From Folioceros fuciformis (Eukaryota > Anthocerotophyta > Anthocerotopsida > Anthocerotales), in assembly GCA_049999805.1 (NCBI GenBank), contig JBNGIO010006163.1:86160-150159 (forward strand): a DNA stretch of 64,000 bases. Direction: 5' to 3'. Position numbers and translations under genes: made by a program. The notes beneath the pieces were generated by a model, which saw only the letters and a program-made list of their open reading frames with translations, did not search any database and was not told the DNA's origin. Shown piece after piece: positions 53,071-63,180 of this stretch (the first letter of the stretch is position 1; every line of letters starts with the position of its first letter).

Positions 53071-56000
53071 ATGATCTATCGTTTTGTATTGTGGATTCAT
53101 TCGATGTTGTGTCATGTGGTCGATGTGCTTGTCATGGCTGCCTGGCGAGTTGTTGCATTTTATTTACACAGAGTAAGCCGTCCAATGGCCGGGGAGAGTG
53201 GGCAGCAGCATATCCTGTGGCGACAGTTTACCTTGAGCCATACACTCTGGTGGGGTAGCAAGCAACATGATCGTGGCCCAGACAGGCCTTCAGGATACGA
53301 AAAGGGTATAACGGCTCATACTGTGGGCAAACTATGTCAGCAGGGACAGCTTCCTGAGGCTGTTGAAGCTCTGGGAGCTCTGGTGCAGACAGGATGTCCT
53401 GTTTCTCCATGCCTCTTTTACACTGTGTTGAAGACATGTGAGGGTGAAAGGGATCTTGTCGGGGGTCGGCGGGTCCATGCTTTCACCGTGGTGAGGGGTC
53501 ATGAGTCTGACACGTTCCTTTGCAACCATTTCCTTCGAATGTATGCTTCTCATGGCAGGCTGCAAGAAGCGATGGATGTGTTTGAAGTGGTGTCCAAAAC
53601 AGATGCCTTCACTTGGTCTGCCATCATTTCTGCCCATGTGAAACAGGGACAAGATAAGCGGGCCATACAGCTGTATCATCAGATGTGTAGGGCAAGCGTG
53701 AAGCCCGATGGGTATGTGTTTGTAGCAGCCCTTCAGGCGTGTGCCAGAGGGGCGGACTTGAATAGTGGGCAACAGGTGCATGCTCACGTGTTGGCTACTG
53801 GGTTTGAGCGCGATTCTTTCGTCTGTAATTCCTTGGTGGACATGTATGCAAAGTGTGGCAGCTTGGAGGACGCTCAAAGACTGTTTGATGGACTTGGTAC
53901 AAAGAATGTGGTGACATGGAATGCCTTGATAGCAGGGTATTCCAAGCAGGGCAGGGGGCAGGAGTCGCTTCATCTCTACAGTGAAATGCAAGAAGAAGGC
54001 ATTGCTGCACCCGATGCAGTGACTTTTGTGAGCCTTCTACTGGCTTGTGCAAGTTTGGGCACGGCAGGTCTGGAGAAGGGAAAGCTGCTTCATGCACAGC
54101 TTAGAGAACGAGGATATCAAGCTGATCCTTTTGTGGCTAACAGTCTGGTCAACATGTATGCAAAGTGTGCCGAGGGCATAAACCTGGAAGCCCTTCATCT
54201 TTACAGCACCATGCAACAAGACGGCATGGCAGCCCCCGATCCTGTCACTTTTGTGTGCCTCCTCCAGGCATGTGCAAGTGTCGGTACTCTGGGTTTGGAG
54301 AAGGGGAAGCAGCTTCATGCACAGATTAGAGAACTAGGATTCCAAGATAATGTGATTTTAGGGAGCAGTTTGGTGAACATGTATGCGAAATGTGGCAGCC
54401 TAGATGATGCTCGTGGTGTGTTTGACAAGATCGGTCAAAAAGATGTGGTGACATGGAGTGCCATGATATCGGGATATTCCCAGCAGGGTATGGGACAGGA
54501 AGCGCTTCATCTCTACAGTGCTATGCAAGAAGAAGGCACGGTTACACCTAATTCCGTGACATTTTTGTGTGTCCTACAGGCATGTGCAAGTGTGGGCAAC
54601 CCAGCTTTACAGAAGGGAAAGCAGATCCATGCGCAGATCAGAGAGCAGGGACTCCAATCTGATGTCTCTGTCGCCAACAGTTTGGTGAACATGTATGCAA
54701 AATGTGGCAGCATAGAGGATGCTCGGGACCTGTTTGACAGGCTTATTAAGAAAGATGTGGTAACGTGGAGCGCCATGATTGCAGGATATTCCAAGCAAGG
54801 TATGGGGCAGGAAGCCCTTCAACTGTATAGTGTTTTGCAAGAAGAGGGCATCTTTGCACCCACTGCTGTGACGTTCGTTTGCCTGCTGCAGGCATGTGCA
54901 AGTGTAGGCGCTATGGCTTTGGAGAGGGGGAAGCAGCTCCATGCACACATCAGAGAAGTAGGAGTTGAGGCTGATGTGTTTGTAGCCAACAGTTTGGTAA
55001 ATATGTATGCTAAATGTGGCAGCCTAGAGGATGCTCAAGCTGTTTTTGACGGACTTGGTGAAAAAGATGTGGTGACATGGAGTGCCATGATAGCAGGGTA
55101 TTCCCAGCAGGGTATGGGACAGGAAGCCCTGGATCTTTACAGTGTTATGCAAGAAGAAGGCATTGTTGCACCCAATTCTGTGACATTTGTGTGCCTTCTG
55201 CAAGCGTGTGCCAGTGTGGGCACTCTGGCTTTGGAGAATGGGAAGCAACTCCATGCTCGAATTAGGGAACAAGGACAAGAATCTGATGTATTCGTAGCAA
55301 GCAGTTTGGTTAATATGTATGCAAAGTGTGGCAGCCTACAGGATGCTCAGGGCGTATTCGATGGGCTTGGTCAAAAAAATGTGGTGACATGGACTGCGCT
55401 AATAGCAGGATATTTAGAGCAGGGCATGGGTCAGGAAGCTCTACGTCTTTACAGCGCTATGGAAGGTGAAGGCATTTTTACCTTCAGTTCAGCGACATAT
55501 GTGTGCCTCCTGCAAGCATGTGCAAGCGTGGGCAACCCGGCTTTGGAGAAGGGAAAGCTGCTTCACATGCAAATCGCAGAACGAGGACTCCAAACCGATG
55601 TGTTTGTGTCAAGCAGCTTGGTAAACATGTACGCAAAATGTGGCAGCTTTGGAGATGCTCGTAGCGTGTTTGATAAACTTGATCAAAAAAATGTGGTGAC
55701 ATGGAATGCCATGATAGCAGGATACTCCCATCACGGCAAGGGGGAGGAAGCCCTTTGTCTGTATAGGGCTATGAAAGAAGGAGGCACAGTCGCACCTGAT
55801 TCTGTGACGTTCGTGTGCCTTCTGCAGGCATGTGCTAACGTTGCCGCTTTCCATCTGGGAGGGCAGCTCCACGAGCAAATCAAGGAACAAGGGCTCCATA
55901 CTGATGGAGTTGTAGCCATCAGTTTGATAAACATGTATGGAAAGTCGGGAAGCATGGCTGATGCACAACAGGTATTTGAGGCTTTGCCCGAGAGAGACGT

Positions 56001-56595
56001 TGTGGCATGGACTGCACTGATAGCAGGCTACGCTCTTCAAGGGGAGACAAAGGTTGTGTTTGACCTAGTCCAGCGAATGGGAGAGGATGGCATCCAGCCC
56101 GTCGGCATCACGTTCATCAGTGTACTAACGGTCTGCAGTCACGCTGGCCTCGTGAACAAGGGTAGAGAATATTTTGATGCGATGCGCACACAATATGGTA
56201 TCACTCCCACAGTGGAACACTACACATGCATGGTGGATCTCCTGGGCCGCGCGGGCCGGCTGGACGAGGCACTGGCTTTGGTTAGGACACTGGGTGTAGT
56301 GCCCAACGCTGCAATTTGGCACACGTTTTTGGGTTCTTGTCGAAAGTGGAGCAACGTGGAACTGGGACGCCATGCTTTTGATGAAGCTGTGAAGTTAGAC
56401 GAGAAAGACGATGCAGCATATGTGCTGATGTCAAACATATACACCAGTGCGCAGATGTGGGAGCAGGCCGAGGAGATGCAGGCGATGAGGAAAGGAATCG
56501 GGGCCTGGAAAGAACCAGGCCAAAGCTGGTGGACAGACATGGACGGACTGATTCATAGCTTTTTTGTAGGTAACAGGGCAGCACGCCGAGAGTGA
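53071..56595 (+). CDS. PLS-class PPR protein with E domain (PPR gene 2)
   Basis: The intronless frame encodes 1174 residues. The ATG at 53071 gives a hydrophobic leader; later Met codons at about residues 22 and 39 (M-A-G-E-S-G) are plausible starts. PPR motifs run from about residue 75 to 1090, with V-N-M-Y-A-K-C-G-S-L, V-V-T-W-S-A-M-I-A-G-Y and E-K-G-K-Q-L-H-A-Q-I texts. The tail (E-P-G-Q-S-W-W-T-D, then I-H-S-F-F-V-G-N-R-A) is an E domain and no DYW domain follows. The central part is an array of 104-residue modules repeated every 312 bp: M-Y-A-K-C starts at 53842, 54154, 54379, 54691, 55003, 55315, 55627 and, in a variant, 55933. The 54154 module lacks 87 bp in frame. The role should be site-specific organelle RNA editing or processing. 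Confidence 0.92.
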   Translation: MIYRFVLWIHSMLCHVVDVLVMAAWRVVAFYLHRVSRPMAGESGQQHILWRQFTLSHTLWWGSKQHDRGPDRPSGYEKGITAHTVGKLCQQGQLPEAVEALGALVQTGCPVSPCLFYTVLKTCEGERDLVGGRRVHAFTVVRGHESDTFLCNHFLRMYASHGRLQEAMDVFEVVSKTDAFTWSAIISAHVKQGQDKRAIQLYHQMCRASVKPDGYVFVAALQACARGADLNSGQQVHAHVLATGFERDSFVCNSLVDMYAKCGSLEDAQRLFDGLGTKNVVTWNALIAGYSKQGRGQESLHLYSEMQEEGIAAPDAVTFVSLLLACASLGTAGLEKGKLLHAQLRERGYQADPFVANSLVNMYAKCAEGINLEALHLYSTMQQDGMAAPDPVTFVCLLQACASVGTLGLEKGKQLHAQIRELGFQDNVILGSSLVNMYAKCGSLDDARGVFDKIGQKDVVTWSAMISGYSQQGMGQEALHLYSAMQEEGTVTPNSVTFLCVLQACASVGNPALQKGKQIHAQIREQGLQSDVSVANSLVNMYAKCGSIEDARDLFDRLIKKDVVTWSAMIAGYSKQGMGQEALQLYSVLQEEGIFAPTAVTFVCLLQACASVGAMALERGKQLHAHIREVGVEADVFVANSLVNMYAKCGSLEDAQAVFDGLGEKDVVTWSAMIAGYSQQGMGQEALDLYSVMQEEGIVAPNSVTFVCLLQACASVGTLALENGKQLHARIREQGQESDVFVASSLVNMYAKCGSLQDAQGVFDGLGQKNVVTWTALIAGYLEQGMGQEALRLYSAMEGEGIFTFSSATYVCLLQACASVGNPALEKGKLLHMQIAERGLQTDVFVSSSLVNMYAKCGSFGDARSVFDKLDQKNVVTWNAMIAGYSHHGKGEEALCLYRAMKEGGTVAPDSVTFVCLLQACANVAAFHLGGQLHEQIKEQGLHTDGVVAISLINMYGKSGSMADAQQVFEALPERDVVAWTALIAGYALQGETKVVFDLVQRMGEDGIQPVGITFISVLTVCSHAGLVNKGREYFDAMRTQYGITPTVEHYTCMVDLLGRAGRLDEALALVRTLGVVPNAAIWHTFLGSCRKWSNVELGRHAFDEAVKLDEKDDAAYVLMSNIYTSAQMWEQAEEMQAMRKGIGAWKEPGQSWWTDMDGLIHSFFVGNRAARRE
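53842..55932 (+). repeat. 312-bp PPR module array
   Basis: Starts of the M-Y-A-K-C helix are separated by 312, 225, 312, 312, 312, 312 and 306 bp. The modules are closely similar at DNA level, including silent sites, which points to recent duplication or gene conversion. Confidence 0.9.
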
Positions 56596-57399
56596 AGCTA
56601 GTTTTCTTAGACATGCAAGAGCTTTCGGGACAGGCAACCACAGGCGGACTGGATGCGCAACCGAAATTCGTTCCATGTGAACGACGAGCATATGTTGTTC
56701 ATGAAACCCCATTGATATTTTTCCCTACCATTGCATCCTTCTTCGACCATGTGGGCCAATGGAGACGTTGAAAGGTATGGTCCATGCATGAAGCTGAGAG
56801 CTTGATGGACGAAGCTGTTCAAAGTCACTACAAAATGGGTTGTAGCTCTAAAGTCTTGGATGGCAAGGCCGGCGATTTACAGCCGCCTCCGAAAGGACGG
56901 GCCGAAAGAAGGGAACATCCAAGGAAGGATATGTGGTAACGAAAGCTGTAACAATCGATAGCCAAAGGACCTTTGAATCAACATTCGATACACGTTCCCC
57001 CGACAGAACCGTGTGCTTTCGGCCAACGTTTTCAACGCAGTACCAACATAAGGTCTTCCGACACATAACAAGAGTCAAGTAGTTGCGCATTCAAAACGGT
57101 TGCATGTGTAGTACAGCGAACCTACAGTGTATTAGCAAAATATCTAATATCCTGCAATTGAGAAAGGTTTACAACGAAATTTAATTTTTTTGGCTATTTG
57201 GTTGGTAGTTTAAAATTGCAATGCACATACCGTTTTCTCAATGCCCGCTGGATGGACACTCTTTGGCCTCCCTCTTTTGTGCATAGGGTTCTCTTACACA
57301 TGCACAGGATTTGCATATTGAAAATAGCCATCTTACTCCTTAGCACTCATCCATGGGTCAGTGGAGCTTGCCTCTGAAGATCTAATGCTCTTCCCTAGG
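56596..57399. other. Gene-free region
   Basis: The PPR 3' region and AT-rich DNA lie here. The short minus-strand ORFs have no recognisable content. Confidence 0.45.
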
Positions 57400-57723
57400 C
57401 TAACTCAATCTTGGACTTACAAAACCAAGTTGGAAAGCAACACTCTCAATTTCATCTCTTGATGGGAGTCCAGAAAAAGGCTCCTTTATTCCACAGCCTA
57501 CCGCCCTTAAATAAAGGTACCCAATCCTATTTCTTATGGGTTCCCCCTTATTCAACATCTTCATTATCCCTCTTCTAATCTTGTCCAAGCTAGTCCTTTG
57601 CAATTGGTCCTCCCTCATATCCACTCCAAAAATAGAGGCAAGGACCTCATAGGTCTCATTGCATATGATTGCACCCCCATTGAGATCAATATCTACCACA
57701 TCACCTGTGGCTGCCAACTCCAC
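57400..57723 (-). CDS. Unrecognised ORF, probably transposon-derived
   Basis: A 107-residue frame has good protein character: V-V-D-I-D-L-N-G-G-A-I-I-C-N-E-T-Y-E-V-L, then D-K-I-R-R-G-I-M-K-M-L and I-G-Y-L-Y-L-R-A-V-G-C-G. The same frame stays open upstream for some 20 codons past the Met, so it is likely a fragment of a longer ORF. Its surroundings are repeats and transposon relics. I do not recognise the domain. Confidence 0.4.
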   Translation of the reverse strand: MELAATGDVVDIDLNGGAIICNETYEVLASIFGVDMREDQLQRTSLDKIRRGIMKMLNKGEPIRNRIGYLYLRAVGCGIKEPFSGLPSRDEIESVAFQLGFVSPRLS

Positions 57724-58430
57724 TCCTCTCCCTCTAGAGAGGCTTCCAAGTTCTCAAGGCCTCTAACCTCTAATGGTTATTCTAGTGTTTCTCTGTTGTG
57801 GTTCGTCATAAAAGTTTACCCTCTCAATTCAGTTGAGGTTTTACTAAATGGTTCATTGGTTGTAACCTAGAGCTTCAATGTTCCCTCCCTCTTTCTCGAA
57901 CAAACCATCGTCCTTTCTCTGGGCTACTTGCACTCTGGTCTCTCGCAAAAGTTTAACCTCCCTCAATCCATCGTCCTTTCTCTGGGCTACTTGCACTCTG
58001 GTCTCTCGCAAAAGTTTAACCTCCCTCAATCCAGCTGAGGTTCTATCATATAGTCCACCAGATATAACCTATAGCTTCAAGGTTAGCTCCATACACCAAA
58101 CAGTTGCAAAGCGGGGCATTAAAGAACCCTCCTTCTAATGGGAGCGGACCTCATTGTCACAAAACCACATTGTTCTCAATTGGGCACTTGTGTTGTCACT
58201 GAACACACACAACACATGTCTAGGGCTTGGAGATTCAGCAAAAAATGTGCGTTCAAGGGTTTAGGCCACATAGCAGCAAGGTCAAGGCTCCAGCTGTCCA
58301 ACATTGAGCCATTGAAGTCTTCAGTCCATTTAGTTGGGCACTCATACATACACATTGACTTAGATGAAACCTTGACAAACATGTGCAAGCATGGACGTCA
58401 CACATAAAGTGATTATTCTATCTTTTCAAC
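57724..58430. other. Repeat-containing noncoding DNA
   Basis: A 63-bp tandem duplication lies at 57905-58030. Apart from that I see only short ORFs. Confidence 0.45.
57905..58030 (+). repeat. 63-bp tandem duplication
   Basis: CCATCGTCCTTTCTCTGGGC through AAGTTTAACCTCCCTCAAT occurs twice in a row without change (57905-57967 and 57968-58030). Confidence 0.92.
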
Positions 58431-59300
58431 TCTCTTGGGTCATCCAGATGTAAAGAATAGAAAAGTATTAAGAAGCTTTGGAGGCACACCATGGAAGACT
58501 ACGTGCCAAGCGAGCGAAGGTATATAAGCATTGCAACAAAAGCTATATGAATGTACCCAAAGAAGTGTATTATGTCAGCAATCCATGGTATGGATTAGAT
58601 AAAAGAAGTGTATTATGTCAACAATCCATGGTGTGGATTAGAAAAAAATAGAGCTACTACATTTCTTAAGGTGGCTGATAAACATCAACGACAAGAATCA
58701 CATTGTAGTGCATATTGTGGGCTACATGATCCACAACAACACAAGGCTATCTTGCACTATGCATGTTGGCAGAATGACATGAACTTGACCATGAGCCTCA
58801 TTCAAGTGTCGTTTACAATAGCTACTTTGAAGGTGTGTTACCTAAGGTCTTATACTTTGAGCTAGATAATACACTCAAGGAGAACAAGAATCAACTTTTG
58901 TCTACGTATCTCAATATGCTAGTAGACACAACGACATTTGTGAAAGCAAAGGTTAGGTTCTTACTGATGGGGCACACACAAGACCTGATAGAACAAATAT
59001 TTTCATGCTTCTCCAAAAGCCCAAAACACTAAGAGGCCCAGAGGTTGCAAATAATGTATGAGATACTGGCCACCTCTTACACTCCTTCACTAGAGGTGAA
59101 AGTGTTAATTGAACTACTAAACTTAAGGAGGTTTATGTGACCCTTGTAATAGGATCAAGATAGCTATCATACATACGATACAATTGGGGGACGTCTTGAT
59201 AATATGTTATTTCAATATCAATTCAACATCACCAAGGAAGATAATGAAGAGTGTGGTCCATTAATTGTAAGTCGTAGCAAGTAATACTCAACTTCAAACA
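58430..59300 (+). pseudogene. DUF7869-like transposon gene relic
   Basis: The segment at 58835-59032 reads L-P-K-V-L-Y-F-E-L-D-N-T, E-N-K-N-Q-L-L-S-T-Y-L and F-L-L-M-G-H-T-Q-D-L-I-E-Q-I-F-S. This is the pattern L-D-N-x-x-x-E-N-K-N ... G-H-T-x-x-D-I-D-x-x-F of DUF7869 domains found in many eukaryotic transposon-like genes. Here Asp-Ile-Asp has become Asp-Leu-Ile-Glu. Upstream text (A-I-L-H-Y-A-C-W-Q-N-D) is in another frame. Downstream fragments (58.9-59.5 kb) read on with stops. It is non-functional. Confidence 0.65.
58554..58637 (+). repeat. ~45-bp tandem duplication in relic
   Basis: AAGAAGTGTATTATGTCAnC then AATCCATGGTnTGGATTAGA occurs twice in succession inside the relic, at about 58560 and 58605. 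Confidence 0.8.
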
Positions 59301-59694
59301 TGTAGAAGACCAAAGGTGGAGTTCTTGGAGTTCGTACCATCATGAGAAATATCAATAGCACCCTCTCAAGCTTTGTGAGAAGGAACAAGAAAAGTTTGGA
59401 GAGTGACTTGAAACTTATTAAAGGATTAGCACATTTTAGTAAGGATTTGTAGGGTTGCAGCCGTACATCATAGTGGAAGAGAACATGTAGAAAGAACACT
59501 TCTAGAAGAAGCAATAGAAGATGGTTAGTACAGTTAAGAGTGGTGTCGGCTCGACATTGAAGACCTTAGTGTAGTGGTTCTTGTGGCTTAAGGTGAAGAA
59601 GATTTCTCAACCATTTTACGTGCCTAATGTAACGCTATTGGCTAAGGCTTTATTATAAGACCTACCAAGACCAGACATGTATGTTGGTAGGTGT

Positions 59695-59802
59695 AGAAGA
59701 CACAACTGCCAATAGTAAGAGATGGAGTGAGTGAATAACAAAATTGATAGAAGACACAATTGCCAATAGTAAGAGATGGAGTGAGTGAATAACAAAATTG
59801 AT
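59695..59802 (+). repeat. 54-bp tandem duplication
   Basis: AGAAGACACAAnTGCCAATA through AATAACAAAATTGAT occurs twice (59695-59748 and 59749-59802) with one substitution. Confidence 0.92.
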
Positions 59803-59911
59803 AAAATTACGAATAATATATTTATTACAATGCCTTGCTGCACATATATACACAACATACCATAATGGTACTTTGTGTACAAGTCCAAAATGATTTTGGA
59901 CTAGCAAAGTT

Positions 59912-59986
59912 GAAGAAACAAAACTTGATAACTCTTGAAGAAATGAAACTTGATAACTCTTGAAGAAACGAAACTTGATAACTCTT
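59912..59986 (+). repeat. 25-bp tandem repeat x3
   Basis: GAAGAAACnAAACTTGATAA-CTCTT occurs three times head to tail, with small changes. Confidence 0.9.
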
Positions 59987-60657
59987 CGCCAAATACCATA
60001 GTGTAGGGGAAAAAAACTTTCGAGACTCCCATTTTGAAAAGCAGAATGCACAGGTTGTGTGTTTTTCTGTGAAGATACGAGTGGATCGGCTTAGTATGGG
60101 AATAAAACAGGGTATTTATACTCAAGAGGCTCCTTGGCCCTTGGTGTTTCGATAGGATTGAGTGACAGGACCGAGGAGAAGCGTGTTCAAGAGTGTCCTT
60201 CGCCCTTGGTGGTTCAGGAGTACTCAGGTGTCTATATATGCACCCCCCCTAGGAAATAAGAAATAGGAAATGGGGTAGGGGCCGCCTAGGTAGTGGTGGA
60301 CTTAGGCGGAAAACCGGAGTGTGATGACTGGGCGACGGTAGCCGGTTGGGCGACCGTCGTGGAAGGGGAACCGGCGGTAGCCCAACCGGCGGTAGTGGAA
60401 CGGCAACGATAGTACAAAACCCTAGAGAGAGTCAAGGAAAATTCTAGGCAGTAATCGAGGCAGGGGCGTCCGCGGGTTGGAGAAGGAGCGGAAGTAGACG
60501 CGAAGAGCGACGACGGCTGGAGGTGGAGCGGGAGCTTAGGCAATATAGCAGAACGGGCGGAGAGCGCCGGCAACCACAAGCGCAGGAGGGTAGCAGGGTT
60601 CGCAGCACGGGGGAAAAATCAGGCAGGATGAGGTCGCAACGAGAGTTACTGCCAGGA

Positions 60658-63180
60658 GTAACGGTACTTGAGTAGGAGGGAGAATCCCGTGTACCGAAGA
60701 TTGATGTGCTCATGTGGCCCAACATGGAGCACTGGAGGGTCAGAGCCGGGGGATTGGTCGGAGAACTGGGCCTCGGGTTCATGACCCAGAGCTAGAACCA
60801 TGTGGCGCGACAGCTAGTCAGGGAGTGCGCACTGAAGATGAGAGAGCTTGTTCGGGAAGAAGGAATTTGCGGCAGACCCTAGGAGTGGAACCTGGAGCTA
60901 GTAAGGCGGGTGTATGGCTATGATCAGCAGGAGGAGGGAGGACTGGTGCTGGAGTCCTTGAAGAAACGAAGCGGTATAGCGGACGCCGAGGTGCTGCTCA
61001 AGCCAGGCACCAAGGAAGCCAATGGATGGCTAGTCCGCGATATGGCCAACTCCCAGCTGATGGGTCTGGCCAGGTGGTTCCTGTGTTTCTTGCAGGTTGG
61101 CAAGCAGGATTATCTGTCCAATCAGATGCTCCTGTTTGTGCACGAGGTGGTCAAGGGGAGCAAGGTGGATTGGGGGAAAATCCTGTACACCAGGATGGAC
61201 GAGGAGAGGCAAAATCTAACTCTGTCCTCCTCCCGCCCTTCGATGATTTCCCCTTTCCTCATTCATATCTACGGATATGCTAATCTCGTGTCCGAGTTGG
61301 AAGTGCTAGCCTCGCTGCATATGTGGAGGCCGATAAGGGACGTGAAGTGGAAGCCCGCCGAACCAGTAGGAGCCAACTCCAACAGCTGAGTCGGGGGGTG
61401 TAGATAGTTCGGAGGAGGGGACCCCCGCCAAGCAATAGAGGAAGGTCGGGTCAGGGAAAAAGACTCCCGCCCAGAGGAGACGGGCCAGTGGTCAGATTGT
61501 CGGAAAAGGGAGCGGGTCGGCGTCACAGGGGATAGTCCAGGAACGGGTTGAGGGGGAGCAGGGAGCTGTTCAAGAACGAGCAGACCAAGAGCTGGCAGAG
61601 CAGGAATCGAACAAAGAGGAATTGGAAGCACCTCAGGAGCAGATGCTAGCGAGGGAAGTGGCCCCTCCTGAGGAGAGGAGTGAATTAGGGCACGTTCCGG
61701 AGCAGGAAGTCTTCCCAGAATGGGAAGATGTTTTAAGAAAAATTCCTCAGGAGGATAGGCTGCAGATAAAGGAGCTGGAGAAGTTACGAGTGTTGCTGGG
61801 AAGGCGGATAACCCAGAGGGAAATGGCTCCGGTGGAGTCGCAGGAGGTGAATATGCCAGAACTAACCTTAGTCGTGGTGCAGACACAAGCGGATGTATTG
61901 GACCAGGTGGCTAGGGCATTGACTTGGCTGAGCAGGCAGGCGGAGAAGGAGGCCGAGGCCCAAAGTAGGGAGGCAGAGGCAAGAAGAAAGGAGTCAGAAG
62001 CCTGGAGATAGCTGGCGGAGTATGAGACGACACGACGACTCCTGAAAGAAGAGCAGCGGGTCCTGAGTGAGGGCAAAGCACAAGTAGAAGAAGAGGCGCG
62101 CCAGGCCAAGGTAGAGATCCAGGCGCTAGTGGAGCAACAGGAGTCGCTCCTAGCTCAAGTGAGGGTAGCCCATGAGACTAATTTGGAGATACAGCAGGAG
62201 ATGGCTAAGGCTCAGAAGCAGGAGATGGCCGCGATGGAACAAGTCCAGAAGCTGGTGGATAGGTACAAACGGGAGCAGGACGAGGCCAGGGAGCGAATAA
62301 AAGGGAAAGGCAAGGCTGGGCGCAATAGCTGGACGGCGACGCCGGTAGCCGAAGGGGCTACCGGTAGTCGAGTCCCTGAACCGGTAGCCGACGGGGCTAC
62401 CGGTAGTCGAGTCCCCGAATCGGTAGCCGACGGGGCTACCGGTAGCCAAGCAACACAGCCGGTTGCCGATAGGGCTACCGGTAGTCGAATGACGATACCA
62501 GTAGCCCCTCCAGGTGTCTCGCGACACCTGAAATAGGCGAAGGGGCTACCGGTGGAGGAGGAATGACGCTGGTAGTTGAAACCATGACCCCTGTAGCCAA
62601 AGAAGTAAGGGCAGAGGCACCTGTGCCTAGGCGTTCCAAAAGGGCGACTCGCACCATGCGAACTGAGCTGGGGGAAGCAGCAGCTAGAGGGATGGAGGAC
62701 TCTCAGGTACCCCATGAGAGCAGGGGACAGGCAGCCCGAGGTAGCCCAAGGGAAGAAGGGGTAAGCACCTTCTTTATGATAGAGGGTCCGATTATACTGC
62801 ACTATGAGGAGAAGGCCTCTTATGTGCTGGGTCTCTATGTGGAAGGAGCCCGAGTTCTGAAGTTGTTTTTGTATGTACGTATGGGCACAGGAGGGACGCG
62901 GGGCTACGACCTACAACTGAAGACCCGCAGGGGCATCTACTACTACCGCTGGCGGGTATGGGGGCTGCCTCATTGCTATTCCGAGGCAGTCCTAGAGGAA
63001 CTGACGGAGGAGGAGGCGCAACAATGGGTTGAGCGAGAGCCTGTCCTCATCCTTAGTAATCGGCGACATAGGAAGGAGAGGGATTCCCTACGACGGGACC
63101 CACCTGCGCTGCCGCCAGCAACAACAGTGAGGTAGAGGTCGTATGGGAGGACCTACCTGACCAACGGCGGGGTAGGAGGG
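60658..63180 (+). pseudogene. Degenerate transposon gene, 'plant transposon protein'-like
   Basis: A long ORF can be followed with TAG interruptions at 60793, 60880, 61436, 62009 and 62534, and frame changes near 61380, 62540 and 63115. It starts near K-I-D-V-L-M-W-P-N-M-E-H-W. The first third (S-K-V-D-W-G-K-I-L-Y, then S-P-F-L-I-H-I-Y-G-Y) resembles the 'putative plant transposon protein' domain (Transposase_32). The middle is a Glu/Gln-rich coiled coil (L-S-R-Q-A-E-K-E-A-E-A to K-R-E-Q-D-E-A). Then come 13-residue repeats and a basic region (P-R-R-S-K-R-A-T-R-T-M-R). A small folded segment follows (L-G-L-Y-V-E-G-A, Y-Y-Y-R-W-R-V-W-G-L-P). The last visible piece is V-V-W-E-D-L-P-D-Q-R-R. No DDE or reverse transcriptase motif is present. 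Family assignment is tentative. Confidence 0.55.
62342..62497 (+). repeat. 39-bp palindrome-bearing repeat x4
   Basis: Four 39-bp units (62342, 62381, 62420, 62459) encode a 13-residue repeat around V-A-D-G-A-T-G-S-R. Each contains CCGGTAGCC-GACG-GGGCTACCGG, an imperfect palindrome able to form a hairpin with a 4-base loop. A fifth copy is cut short at 62498. Confidence 0.93.

Noticed and set aside
59662-60051. 129-codon minus-strand ORF
   Set aside because: It runs through the 54-bp and 25-bp tandem repeats and has AT-driven Leu/Ser/Ile composition.
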